A stretch of 64,000 nucleotides of DNA from Branchiostoma belcheri (taxonomy: Eukaryota; Chordata; Leptocardii; Amphioxiformes; Branchiostomatidae): contig NW_017803169.1 of assembly GCF_001625305.1 (NCBI RefSeq), positions 372,790 to 436,789 of the forward strand. The letters run 5' to 3'. Positions 1 through 9,480 of the stretch are shown piece after piece. A program made the position numbers and the translations under genes. Numbering within the stretch: the stretch's first letter is position 1; each line of letters begins with the position of its first letter. The notes below the pieces were generated by a model that did no database searches, was not told the origin of the DNA, and saw only the letters and a program-made list of their open reading frames with translations.

Positions 1-47
1 TGACAGGGGGACCGTCCATTATAAAAGGGGAGGGGTGTAAGTTTTCC

Positions 48-160
48 ACACAGCAAAAGTTGCAGTATAAAACACAGCAAAAGTTGCGGTGTAAAACACC
101 CAAAGTTGCAGTGTAAAACACCAAAAGTTGCGGTGTAAAACACCAAAAGTTGCGGTGTAA
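48..160. repeat. Short tandem minisatellite, ~22-23 bp unit
   Basis: About five imperfect copies of a unit reading roughly caccaaaagttgcggtgtaa follow each other. Each unit begins with CAC-like and ends with GTG-like bases, so it can form a weak hairpin. No coding sense is seen. Confidence 0.85.
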
Positions 161-453
161 AATTTTGTACCTGTCGGCCACGGTAGTTCTCAGTGCGTGG
201 GGCCGTAACAAGTTTAAACACGATATATTCTAGAGCGTGATTTCTTCATTGTAGGTGACGTGAACCATGTGTGTTCTTTGTGCACGGGGCTGTTTATTTC
301 TCAAGACATTCAAAGCGCTGGTTTGTTTTCTTGAAGTGGCGTGAACCATGTATATGCATTTTTCTTGAAGGTGACGTGAACCAGGCATATGCATTCATAG
401 TGCGTAGAGCTAGCTCCATGGAGCTGGAAAAAAATCTGCCGCAGGGCTGAAGT

Positions 454-489
454 ACTCACCTCCATGGAGCTAGCTCCATGGAGGTGAGT
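454..489. repeat. Perfect 36 bp palindrome with mirrored splice-donor motifs
   Basis: The stretch is an exact inverted repeat centred on GGAGCTAGCTCC. Each arm contains ATGGAGGTGAGT read outward, so both strands show ATG-GAG followed by a consensus 5' splice site. Whether it is a minimal first exon or a structural palindrome cannot be told. The GTGAGT donor would be phase 0, whereas the next lectin exon needs phase 1, which argues against it being the lectin start. Confidence 0.8.
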
Positions 490-1130
490 AGTACAGCCCC
501 CATTGGAGATTACTATCTCACCATATACACCGCGGATAAGGCGGGGCATAAACGTTATTATCATATAGCCTATCGTACTAAGTTATTTGACCCAAATTTC
601 TTAATGAAATTCCTCCATTGCCGACAAAAACTCGAGTTTATTTTACAAAAAAAAAACTATGTCTGCAGTCCTTCTTTTGGATATTGAACCCAAAACCCCA
701 ATGCAATATTCTCTACTCGAGACTGGTATTCATATGGCCGTATTTTACAAATGAAAAGGAAAACTTACCACTGACATTGGACTAAACGGAATAAATGCCT
801 AACATATAGCTAATTATGAAATGTTAAATGCCTAATCTTGATTAGGTTTTCCCACGAGGCCCATTTTCAAACTTGACCACAAATTGCCACTACAGTGACG
901 TAGGGACCCCCATGAGAACATTTTTTTAATATCACCATTGTATCCCCAACGTTAAGTTGCCTACCAAAAATTCACTAACATCGAATCATGCCTTCAAGAG
1001 TGTGCCGCCTAGTATTCCACACACTATAGCAAAGCGATTTCATAGCCTTGTAGACAAAGGCAATTATTTGACGATTAAGGGAAGACAAACATCCTATCTT
1101 AGTGTATGAATTAATATTTATTTCTCTCAG
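490..1130. other. Non-coding stretch, nothing recognised
   Basis: AT-rich sequence upstream of the first recognisable lectin exon. I see no coding exon with a phase-1 donor here, so the start codon of the lectin gene probably lies upstream of the window or in a very short exon I cannot identify. Confidence 0.5.
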
Positions 1131-1223
1131 GTGCCACACCCATGCGGCAGCCTGAGCCTTATTGGCGATCACGTGCGGACGCCGCTGCAAAAATACCCAA
1201 CCCTATGTACGCCTCCAATGCAG
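1131..1223 (+). CDS. Lectin gene cytoplasmic exon (NPMYAS)
   Basis: A 93 bp exon follows ctctcag and ends at CAG|gtaaat, phase 1-1, 31 codons. It reads Pro/Arg-rich sequence and ends in NPMYASNAG. It is clearly paralogous to the next exon (shared SRAD.AAK and NP.YAS blocks), so these cytoplasmic modules arose by exon duplication. Confidence 0.75.
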
Positions 1224-4200
1224 GTAAATCAGATACAGAAGTTATCATTTCCGTATCGTAATTTTTACTCGAGAGTTAGTTTTCTGCAGATGACTAATTG
1301 AATTTTCTTCACTTGTCTCAGGCTCCACAACTATACTGCAGCCTCAGTCAAAGCGATCACGTGCGGACAGCGCTGCAAAAATGGTCAATCCTATCTACGC
1401 TTCTGGTTCAGGTAAATTTCAATTTTCAATTTCAACTTTATTAAAAAGCAGGGGTACGTATTGTACAAAAATAATGTAGTACTCCTGAATTGTGTGGACT
1501 TTACATAAGTACAAGAGACGCACAAGGCAATTACATACAAAAGTGGGACATGCATGAAACACAAGAACACTAGTACTAGGTCTGCATTTGGCTATTGTAC
1601 AGTCTAATTGTGCAGTGGAGGAACGGGTTATACAGTCTGTTTGTCCGTGCCTTGGGCACCGTGATTCCCCCAGAGTTCCTCAAACACCTCCCTGTGCTGT
1701 CCGACCTGGCTCCCGGTACCAAATCATGTAGTGGGTGGTCAGGGCTGAGCATACACTTGAACAGCTTGACAGCCGCAAGTTCACGTCTTTCTCGGAGTGT
1801 TGGGAGGTCAGGAACATTCCTCCTTCCACCCAGAGAGATGATCTTCAAGGCTCTCCTCTGCACTCTCTCTCGAGAGTCAGTTGCTGTTTCTTACTACAGC
1901 CCACTAGGAGCACGTGGCCGTACTCGAGAAACTTCTACGCTTCTGGTTAAGGTAAAGTTTCCCGATTTCGTTCGTTTTGTATGTTAAAGGCCCAATATTT
2001 GTCACTGATATGACTATATTACGTCTTTGTTTTTTCACTCAGCCGACCCACCAATGGACCAACCCCAAACTGATAATCAAGCACGTGCGAACGACGATGT
2101 AAACACATACGAGGTCACGTACGCCACCATACCAGGTAAAACGTTTTAGGTTTATCTCTTTTCTTGCATCCTGTTTTTCATCCCTTTGTGATTATAACCT
2201 CATTAAAGCTGAGGATGTCTTTTATGTAGTGACCTGATTGGTCTGTCATACTATATGTTTTCGTACATATGTAGGCTTTTTTTTTCTTTCTTTTTTTTTT
2301 TATTCAACTGAAGAAAATAACAAAAGAAGTGAACCATCCAACTTGACAACTTAAGTACAATAAACTTAAGTAACTCAAAATATACATAAGGTACATATAG
2401 TATGAAATCATAAGATATCATAATATAATATGCAATCATAATAAGTAATAATAATAAATAATATGATACAATGTAATATCACACTATACCATATAACAAT
2501 ATGATATAATATGATATAATAAATTATGACATAATATAACATCACATTATATCACACAACATGATACAATATGATATAATAAATAATATATAATATTATA
2601 TCACATTATATCACCCAACAACATGATACAATATGATATATTAAATAATATGATACAATATAACAATATAACATATGTAGGGTTTTGTTGAGAGCTTTGT
2701 CAATATATCTCCACAGTTTCGTAATGTAACAAAAGCATTATTTGTAAGTAAGAATGAAACCACTGTAAACATACAGGTCCAAGGAACTATTTCTTTAACT
2801 TCTAATGCTGAGGTCACTTTTCCAAACTAAAGGCCCGGACGGGCAGTTTTGATAAACAACAAAAAAATCAACAATTTATATCAATAATAAATGCAAGTAC
2901 ATGTAGTTCACATTATTTATTAAAAACACCTTTGTGCTTAGTTGTTCAAGTAAAGCGTTTATTATAGTATCAATGTTGTTAATTTTGTATGTTAAAATAT
3001 TGATATTGGGCCTATGACGCCGAATATTTTATATTGCATCTTTGTTTTTTTCGTCCAGACGACTCACCCATGGACCAACCCCAGGCACGTGAGAACGACG
3101 ATGAAAACACACCCAACGCCACCATACCAGGTTAACCTTTTTTCATAATAAGAAAATAATCTAATTTTATTGCTTTTCATGATGAAACTTTAATACATAT
3201 ACAGCAAATGTAATGTATGACAAGTGGAACATTAACAGGCTCCAATTATGCAAATGACGTCTAATTAGCACAATCAATACGATAATGCTATTTTTCCCTA
3301 CTGGTAAATTATTGCTATCTCATTGATACATGTACGTGTTCATTTGTTCAAGCTGAGCATTACTATGCGCGAATGTTGACGTAAACAATAATCCGAGTGA
3401 AGTATGTTTTTCCTACCAGACGGCGCGTATCCGGGTGGAGCGAGTGGCCGCCCTGGTGTCTGTAGCTTCCTCCGCGCTCGCCGCAGCTGGCTGGCCCCCG
3501 GCATCGCCGTACTGGTGAGCTTGTGCGCCATGGGACTCGCCCCTCTCACGTTCAGCAACAAACAGGTAACATTCTAGTACCACTTATCTTGTTGTGTAGC
3601 TGTTTATCTGACTCTCAAGGGTACAAGTTTTTCGTAAGTTTGTTTTTACGTTCGGTATTCTAACGTACGTAAATACGTTTGTAGGAAATATCCACCATTG
3701 TCAACGCTGTGAAACTCGACCAAGATGACATACGCCAACTCTCCGACAATGTTGACGCCTTGAAACGCGACCAAGACAACATTTCCACCACTGTTGACGC
3801 ATGGAAACGAGACCTAGAAGTCTTGCGCCAGCTGTCCACCACTGTTGACGCCTTGAAACGCGAGCAAAATGCCTTGAAACATGACCTGGAATACGAGCGA
3901 AACCGAACCGCCACCTTGGAGCAGCGTCTTCACGAGATTGAGAACGGTGCACACACCAATTCTTCCGCGACAGGGGGAGGTAGTGCCCGGAAAAAAAGTG
4001 AGGAAGGGGTTAACGTTCCGATGGTTCATGTTAAGTTCACATTTCTCATGATCTTCTGTAAAATGGTATTAACTACTAACATGGCTGGAAATTGTAGAAA
4101 GTGGCGTGTTTTGGATGAAAATTGATTTCGGGCCCGAGGCTTACTTCCGGGTGTCCTTCCGCCTTGAGCGCGGTGCTTCGGTTTGACCTAGATAATTGCG

Positions 4201-7200
4201 TTGTATGCGTTCTGGAGGTGCCGTCGCTGATGCCTCACGTGACGGGCTATTGTGATAATTCCAGTGTTAGGATTTGTTACCTCCGTGAAAAATGGAGGTA
4301 TTGCTTTTGGCCTGTCTGTGTGTCTGTGTGTCTGTCTGTCTGTGAGTCTGTGTGTGTTTGTTTGTGGGTGTGTGTTTGTGTTTCCGCACATTTGTAGTCA
4401 GCATAACTTCATAACGCCTTAATGGATTGTGATGATATTTGGTATGCTGGTAAGTCTTAGGACGACGAAGGTCAAGGTCAAATATGGGCCTCCTGTTGGA
4501 TGACCTTGGTACTGCAACAGAACTTCCGGTTTTTGTATCTTTTGTTCTAAACATGCTACGGTCTATTTTTTGTGACAGATAGCTTATTCTGTAAGAAATA
4601 AGCGGTGTAAGTTTGGTCCCCCTAGCAGCTTGTTCTGGAACTACAGAGGACCTTCGGGCGAAATCTTTAATCTGTCAGGAATAAGTGATGTGAATTAAGT
4701 CTGTGATTTAAGTGGTGTGATTTAATCTGTCAGGAATAAGTGGTGTGAATTAAGTCCCCCTAGCAGCTTGTTCTGGAACTGGCGAAACCTTTTAAAGCCA
4801 ATAACTCCAGATAGGAACAACGTATTTTCATCATTGTTGATGTGTAGGTAGCTGAGAGAGTCGTACATAATTACATGCTAATTATGCAACTGAGGACTTA
4901 ATTTGCCCTTCTAATGCTGAGGTCACTTTTCCAAACTAAAGGCCCGGACGGGCAGTTTGATAAAGAAAAAAAATCAACAATTTATATCAATAACAAACGT
5001 AAATGTAATTCCCATTATTTATTTAAAAAAAAAACATTTTTACCTCCATGAAAAATGGAGGTATTGTTTTTGGCGCGTCTGTGTGTGTGTGTGTGTGTGT
5101 GTTTGTGTTTCCGCACAATAACTTCAGAACTCCTTTATGGATTGTAATGATATTTGGTACCTTGGTAGGTCTTAGGAAGAAAAAGGTCAAGGTCAAATAT
5201 GGGCCTCCTGGTGACCGACCTTGGTACTGCAGCAGAACTTACGGTTTTTTTAATCGTTTGTCCTGAACATGCTATGGTATTGATTTTTTGGTGACAGATA
5301 GTTTATTCTGTAAGAAATAAGCGGTGTAAGTTTGGTCCCCCTAGCTGCTTGTTCTGGAACTACAGAGGACCTTCGGGCGAAATCTTTAAAAGCCAATAAG
5401 TCCAGATAGAAACAACATATTTTCATCATTTTTAATGTGTAGGTAGCTGAGAGAGAGTTGTACACAATTAAATGTAAATTATGCAAATGAGAGCTTAACT
5501 TGCATAATTAATGAGAAAATTATATAATTACAGTGTTTTATATAATAGTACTTTCATACGTGTAATGTATGTAATTTATGGCAGATGGGACATCAAAAGA
5601 TACCAATTATGCAATTGATGACCTAATTTGCATAATTAATGGAAAAATTCTGTGACTTCTTATTGCTGAATGATGGGAATTTTATACCTTGTGACATGTG
5701 TAAGTTACTTAAAGGTTAACATCACTATGCCTATATTATGTTAATGTAGAGGTCATTTGCATAATGAATGAGGACGTGTTGAAATAAAGTACGGCAAAGG
5801 AGAGGAATTTTACATTAAAAATATTGTAATTTGAATTTAGAAAACCATAAAATGATTGTGCTAATTACGACCTTATTTCCATAGTCAATGACACAAAAAC
5901 ATTTACAAAAACTCATATATTTCATGGAGGTATGAGATCTCAGAATTCTTGTTGTGCTTAGTTGTTCATCGATTAAGTAAATCGTTTGTATGTTATGACG
6001 CCGAATATTTTATATTGCATCTTTGTTTTTTTTCGTCCAGACGACTCACCCATGGACCAACCCCAGGCACGTGAGAACGACGATGAAAACACACCCAACG
6101 CCACCATACCAGGTTAACCTTTTTTATAAAAAGAAAATAATCTAATTTTATTGCTTTTCATTGTGAAACTTTAATACATAATTTGCATGTAATACATAAT
6201 TGCATGCAAATTATGCAAATGAGGACGTAATTTGCATAATTATGGAGGAATTTCTATAATTACACTTTTATACATGTAATCTATTTAATCTGTGGCAGTC
6301 GGAACATCAACAGTAATGTAACAGTAGATCAAAATTACTGATTTTTGCAAAAAAAATGAGTAAGAAAATTATCAATTTATCTCACTGCTATTAACTTTTT
6401 TGCAACAATATTTTAGAATGAATGAATGAAGACCTTTATTGTACACACATACCCGCTGGGTTAAGTACAGGTCACAGTAAAACGATAGAATATAGATAAC
6501 GTTACAATCAAGTAAAGTCGGTTTCTTCTCGTTTCTTAGTAATGGTAATAAGGTAAGAACAGATATGTTTCAATACAGAAGGTTTCTCTAAGCTCAATAG
6601 AAATACAAATTTATCTGTACAGCTTAGATGTATAAAGAAGGGGAACATAGATTGTATCAGATTATAAAGATCTACTCTCTCTTTGTTATCATTGCAAATT
6701 TCTTTTGAATACGTTTGAAGGTAGATGTCTTTTAAACGCTGATTAATGGAATTAGTAATTACAGAAGTATTTGTGTTGGGTGAAAGGGGGCAATGCCATA
6801 TATAACTATTTAGATTAAGTTTGGTGGCCCTATCACGAGCCGTTCGGACGTTGTCAGGCATCAATTTTAGCGCGGGCACTCCCCCCCCCCCAGGTAATAG
6901 ATAGGATTAAATTATCAAATGCAGCGCCGAGGGTAGATCTATCGCACGTATGTCATGATTTGTAATATTAACCATCATGGCCTGTTGCTAATACAAATCT
7001 TGTTTCCTAGCATTTTGTCCTAAAGGTTACACTCGGAGGCGTGGAATATGCTACAAGGCCTTCAACACACGCAAGACCTTCAGCGAAGCGGCTGTGGCCT
7101 GTCGTGCAGACGGCGGCACCCTCGCCATGCCCCGAGACGCTGAGACCGAAGCCTTCCTGGTCTCCCTGTACAAGCCCGTACGCGTGTGCGACAACCGAGG

Positions 7201-8708
7201 CTTCTGGATCGGCCTGCACGATCAGCGCGAAGAGGGAAGGTTTGAGTGGTTGGACGGTTCTGCACTTGGGCCGTACAGCTCCTGGCGTCCGGGACAACCA
7301 AACAACGGGCGGGACGGCGAAGATTGCGTCTTTTATTCCACATCCCAGAATTCCCAGAAGTGGAACGACCATAAATGCCACGATACGTTTTGCTTCATAT
7401 GTCAGAATGGTACTTATTGTATCCTCTATTCACAAAACGCTTTCATCTAGTAAACAAGGCACAGCTTAAGTACCCATCAGAATGAGCGGCAAAGCATTGT
7501 CACAAACCATGTCAACTAAATCATTCCACATCTCATCAGTGATAATTCGTTTATTCGTTTACTTCGATACCCTTTAGTCCATGAGGACTAATCTTCCAGG
7601 GTTCAAAAACATATAAAACAAATAAACATACTGACAACACAAAAAAGAGAATGAACATACACAATCATCAGAAATTATATACAGGTCAAGAAATAATAGT
7701 ACATGTATACAATTTAACTTATGTACAACTGGTGGAAGGCCTTTTTGAATTGATGCGGACTGGTCAGTGTTTTGATACTGGGTGGCAGGGTGTTCCATAG
7801 ATTAATAGCGCGGTAGAGAAATGTTCGCTTTTTGCTGTTTGTTTTTGGTTTAGGTAGTTTGAAACTGCAAGAATTGGCAAATCTAGCTGAATACTTGTGG
7901 GTAGAATGGACGGGAACAATGGAGCTGTAGATGTTTTGGGGTTCATGACTGTTAAGAATTCTGATCTTATTTTTCTGAAAACTTCCATAGGCGACGGGAG
8001 GGACGTTTTGTCATAGAAATAGACTATCCTTGCTTCAATGCGTTTCGCTTCATATGCCAGACTGCTCCGGGTATCCACACTGTTTCCTAAAAACCCTTCC
8101 ATCCAGTAAACATTGCTTAGGCCACAGCAAGTAAATTTTATGGATGACGTCCTCCGCAGACTCCAGATCTAATGCCAGCGGGCGTAAAAAAACAAGGCGG
8201 GTCGAAAAAAACAAGGTTCCTACATTTTCAAAGTTTGACTCAATCATTGTACAAATGGTTTTGATTCAATGGGAACATCACATATACACAGCCAGCATCA
8301 CATATCACTGCATCAAAGTAAAAAACAAACATTAAATCTTGTCTCCTCTTTTCATAGTTATTTGCCACCCACGTTCCGGCATGGCAGCAGACATCTTTGC
8401 CCATTTTTGGCATGTTGACCACTGTCAGAAGGCAACAAAATTTTATGTTTTTTTTCCAAAATCAGGTGAAAATTAATGCGCGCGCTGATGTCATCCATAA
8501 AAATTACTTGCTGTGGCGTTAGGTTACGTACCCATCAGAATAAGGCGGTGGACCATCGTCACAATCTATGTCTTAGACAAATCATTTTACATGTCATATC
8601 CATTTCAAATCTAATATCACTGTATTTTTTTCAGGAAGTCCAAAGGCGACAGGCGGGAATGTCACCACGACTGTACAGCGGCTCCCCTATCATCCGCCGT
8701 CAAACTAA
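1131..8708 (+). CDS. C-type lectin-like type II transmembrane receptor gene (5' end not found)
   Basis: Spliced gene with coding exons 1131-1223, 1322-1411, 2043-2135, 3059-3130, 3420-3565, 3685-3997, optionally 6041-6112, then 7011-7409 and 8635-8708. All junctions keep frame: the cytoplasmic exons are symmetrical phase 1-1, the membrane exon starts in phase 1 and ends in phase 0, the stalk starts in phase 0 and ends in phase 1, and the CTLD exon is phase 1-1. The order is a cytoplasmic tail with NPMYAS, NPIYAS and VTYATI motifs, a basic RARR segment, one hydrophobic helix, a coiled-coil stalk with N-glycosylation sequons, and a carbohydrate-recognition fold. That is the architecture of type II membrane lectins. 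The protein is inferred to sit in the plasma membrane with the CTLD outside. No start codon was found. Vertebrate receptors of this design signal through ITIMs; for this gene such a role is inference from motif and topology only. Confidence 0.85.
1322..1411 (+). CDS. Lectin gene cytoplasmic exon (NPIYAS)
   Basis: A 90 bp exon after cttgtctcag with donor CAG|gtaaat, phase 1-1, 30 codons, ending AAKMVNPIYASGSG. Paralogue of the preceding exon. Its 3' end and donor are duplicated about 540 bp downstream on the far side of a LINE insertion. Confidence 0.75.
1418..1935 (-). mobile_element. 5'-truncated CR1/Jockey-like LINE, 3' end
   Basis: The minus strand encodes the C-terminal end of a non-LTR retrotransposon polymerase: ALKIISLGGRR, then LPTLRERRELAAVKLFKCML and HPLHDLVP, a block typical of these elements. 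The 3' end is AATAAAGTTGAAATTG with a short GAAATT-type tail. The insert is flanked by near-identical copies of ctacgcttctggtt.aggtaaa at about 1396-1418 and 1936-1958, taken as the target-site duplication. Confidence 0.8.
2043..2135 (+). CDS. Lectin gene cytoplasmic exon with ITIM-like motif
   Basis: A 93 bp exon between ttcactcag and CAG|gtaaaa, phase 1-1, 31 codons. The C-terminal part reads NTYEVTYATIPG. The core VTYATI fits the ITIM consensus (I/V/L/S)-x-Y-x-x-(I/V/L). The N-terminal half (DPPMDQPQ, ARANDD) is paralogous to the exon at 3059-3130, which has lost the tyrosines. The motif is visible; phosphorylation or phosphatase recruitment is inferred from the family rule. Confidence 0.75.
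2440..2670. repeat. AT-rich degenerate tandem repeat
   Basis: Repeated runs of atgatacaatatgatataat and related pieces with interspersed tatatcac blocks. Very AT-rich, lies in a lectin intron and carries no coding signal. Confidence 0.8.
2799..3199 (+). repeat. Duplicated segment, copy 1 (contains lectin exon 3059-3130)
   Basis: About 400 bp from CTTCTAATGCTGAGGTC through the exon and its downstream intron recurs at 4918-5040 plus 5945-6182. The second copy is split by a ~900 bp element. Exons in the two copies are identical; flanks differ by small indels. Confidence 0.85.
3059..3130 (+). CDS. Lectin gene cytoplasmic exon, copy 1
   Basis: A 72 bp phase 1-1 exon after tcgtccag, 24 codons reading DDSPMDQPQARENDDE and NATIPG. 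The donor is CAG|gttaac, a weak match to consensus. An identical exon lies at 6041-6112. Confidence 0.7.
3420..3565 (+). CDS. Lectin gene transmembrane exon
   Basis: A 146 bp exon after tcctaccag with donor CAG|gtaaca. It encodes a Gly/Arg-rich juxtamembrane stretch ending FLRARRSW and then a hydrophobic helix, APGIAVLVSLCAMGLAPLTF. Basic residues on the N-terminal side and the lectin domain on the C-terminal side indicate type II topology. Confidence 0.8.
3685..3997 (+). CDS. Lectin gene coiled-coil stalk exon
   Basis: A 313 bp exon starting GAA ATA TCC after gtttgtag and ending AAA A|gtgagg in phase 1. It encodes about 104 residues of heptad-like repeats with recurring TTVDALKRDQ units, consistent with an oligomerising extracellular stalk. 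It carries NRT and NSS N-glycosylation sequons near the end. The reading frame joins the CTLD exon at 7011 without a shift. Confidence 0.8.
4279..4905 (+). mobile_element. Hairpin-started non-autonomous element, family X, partial copy
   Basis: Begins ACCTCCgtgaaaaatGGAGGT (a small terminal hairpin), then a TGTC/TGTG microsatellite, then the family body with aaggtcaaggtcaaatatgg and ggtccccctagcagcttgtt blocks. It matches the copy at 5041-5944 and the reverse-oriented copy at 37065-37887. The 3' part is truncated. Confidence 0.8.
5041..5944 (+). mobile_element. Family X non-autonomous element, near-complete copy
   Basis: Starts ACCTCCATGAAAAATGGAGG, has a (GT)n tract, and ends near CATGGAGGTATGAGATCTCA-GAATTCTTG. 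There is no open frame of note. The distal half contains several ATGCAAAT/ATTTGCAT octamers. The limits come from comparison with the empty duplicate at 2799-3199; the class is unknown. Confidence 0.75.
6041..6112 (+). CDS. Lectin gene cytoplasmic-type exon, copy 2, misplaced but in phase
   Basis: Identical over 72 bp to exon 3059-3130, with the same acceptor and the same weak CAG|gttaac donor. It lies between the stalk exon (ends phase 1) and the CTLD exon (starts phase 1). As it is phase 1-1 it could be included without disturbing the frame, placing a cytoplasmic-type peptide in the ectodomain. Use in mRNA is unknown. Confidence 0.5.
6415..6850 (-). mobile_element. CR1-like LINE 3' fragment
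   Basis: The minus strand encodes a LINE polymerase tail: LFPFFxxLSCTDKF-like and VFLLSLEKPSVLKHI followed by ITKKREE. The 3' end reads ACAATAAAGGTCTTCATTCA with a TTCA tail. A related fragment lies at 17380-17700. Confidence 0.7.
6838..6912. mobile_element. Solo end resembling the piggyBac-type MITE at 48653
   Basis: gccgttcggacgttgtcagg, agcgcgggcact and an 11-C run followed by taatagataggatta match the right end of the 900 bp element at 48653-49552. The rest is missing. Confidence 0.55.
7011..7409 (+). CDS. Lectin gene CTLD (carbohydrate-recognition) exon
   Basis: A 399 bp exon between tgtttcctag and AATG|gtactt, 133 residues, phase 1-1. It holds a whole C-type lectin-like domain: an N-terminal CPKGY with CYKAF (long form), a FSEAAVACRADGGTLA helix, the WIGL signature, a W-R-P-G-QPNNGRDGEDC loop, WNDHKC and a final CFICQ. 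The QPN tripeptide sits where mannose-type lectins have EPN and galactose-type have QPD, and the WND motif of the calcium site is intact. Calcium-dependent sugar binding is therefore plausible, but specificity cannot be assigned. An extra cysteine occurs in RVCDN. All core disulfide cysteines are present. The exon is not truncated and shows no frameshift. Confidence 0.95.
7548..8032 (-). mobile_element. LINE 3' fragment
   Basis: The minus strand carries a typical LINE C-terminal block (STALLIYGTPCHPVSKH in one frame, NLWNTLPPSIKT-like in the neighbouring frame), with frameshifts. It sits between two copies of a duplicated stretch derived from the end of the CTLD exon. Confidence 0.6.
8034..8117 (+). 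pseudogene. Duplicated remnant of the 3' end of the CTLD exon
   Basis: The stretch gcgtttcgcttcatatgcca ... cagtaaac matches 7384-7455 (acgttttgcttcatatgtca ... tagtaaac), i.e. the last codons of the CTLD exon, its donor region and downstream intron. The match resumes after the MITE at 8522-8600 (gtacccatcagaat and on). It is diverged and lacks the gt donor, so it is a dead partial exon copy. Confidence 0.6.
8120..8518 (+). mobile_element. Harbinger-type MITE (family H), full length
   Basis: Terminal inverted repeats GGCCACAGCAAGTAA ... TTACTTGCTGTGGC are flanked by TTA on both sides, the target duplication of PIF/Harbinger elements. About 400 bp, no transposase. Other copies or fragments: 12600-12731, 12885-13005, 13012-13135, 38805-38999, 39543-39880, 43782-44189, 46974-47347, 49837-49925, 50130-50252, 53774-54144. 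Confidence 0.85.
8635..8708 (+). CDS. Lectin gene terminal exon
   Basis: After attttttcag the frame continues (phase 1) for 23 codons rich in Thr and Pro (GSPKATGG, then NVTTTVQRLPYHPPSN) and ends at TAA. It contains an NVT glycosylation sequon. This short tail after the CTLD completes the reading frame. Confidence 0.65.
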
Positions 8709-9480
8709 CTCTTCTATAGCATTGTTTTAGATCAACATTTCCCCCCAAATGTTCCAAAAAGGTTAATCTACAAAGTAGAATTGCAGAAAGGGATGAAGCA
8801 GTGCTGTACAGTGGTAGTCACGCTTGTTTCCATACGGAACATGTCTACTGATTTAGACAAGGCGCTCAAAGGCAGAATCATATCAAGTTTCAATTTTACT
8901 TGATTAAAATGAGGGAAACATTCAGATATAAGTTTTCCTAAATAATTGGAGGATGGTTTAAGGAATGATGATTCTGTTGTAGACGTAGACGCTGTACCAA
9001 TAGAACATTAATATTTTATTGCAAATTTATACTTATTCATTATTATCATTACTTATTACGGTACAATGTACGGGCACACAATGTCCTTTTGGTGGCTGAA
9101 TCATAGCAAGTTTGTTTTGGTAAAACATTGGCAACACTCTAGTTGATTGCAAATAGAAGATAGAGAAGTCAGAGGTCACGGATCGGCGAAGGTTGTTCGA
9201 GTCTTTCGCTCCTAGACTTTTTCGCTGTTTTCAAGCGTCTCTTTTAATGTGAGCTCGTTTATGTTATGTGTGCTGTGAAAGAAGTAGCCAAGGAATCATA
9301 AACTCCAGAAGAGAAGGATTTCCGAGTCTTTAAGCCGAGTTTTTGGACTGAACCAGACTGATTAGAAGAACGAGAGCGGGGGTGAAGAATTCAACATGGC
9401 CGATGAGACACGCGTCGAGGAAGAAGAAGACTGTCGCCCTGTCTTCCTGGTACTCTGGAACGTTGTCAACAGAGGCAGAG
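8709..9480. other. Non-coding stretch with a possible short first exon at 9396
   Basis: At 9396 ATGGCCGATGAG opens a short acidic frame (MADETRVEEEEDCRPVFLVL and on) that runs to 9480, where a foldback element is inserted. With the element ignored the frame stops ten codons later. Downstream sequence at 9818-9965 has LINE-like coding remnants, so this is more likely a dead mobile-element leader than a host gene. Confidence 0.35.

Larger units (their letters stand above)
4918..6182 (+). repeat. Duplicated segment, copy 2, split by an element
   Basis: 4918-5040 and 5945-6182 match 2799-3199. Between them lies one complete family X element. The uninterrupted copy therefore acts as the empty site. 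Confidence 0.8.

Noticed and set aside
6041..6112. Treating the second exon copy simply as a pseudo-exon
   Set aside because: Its splice sites and sequence are intact and the phase fits, so it cannot be dismissed from sequence alone.
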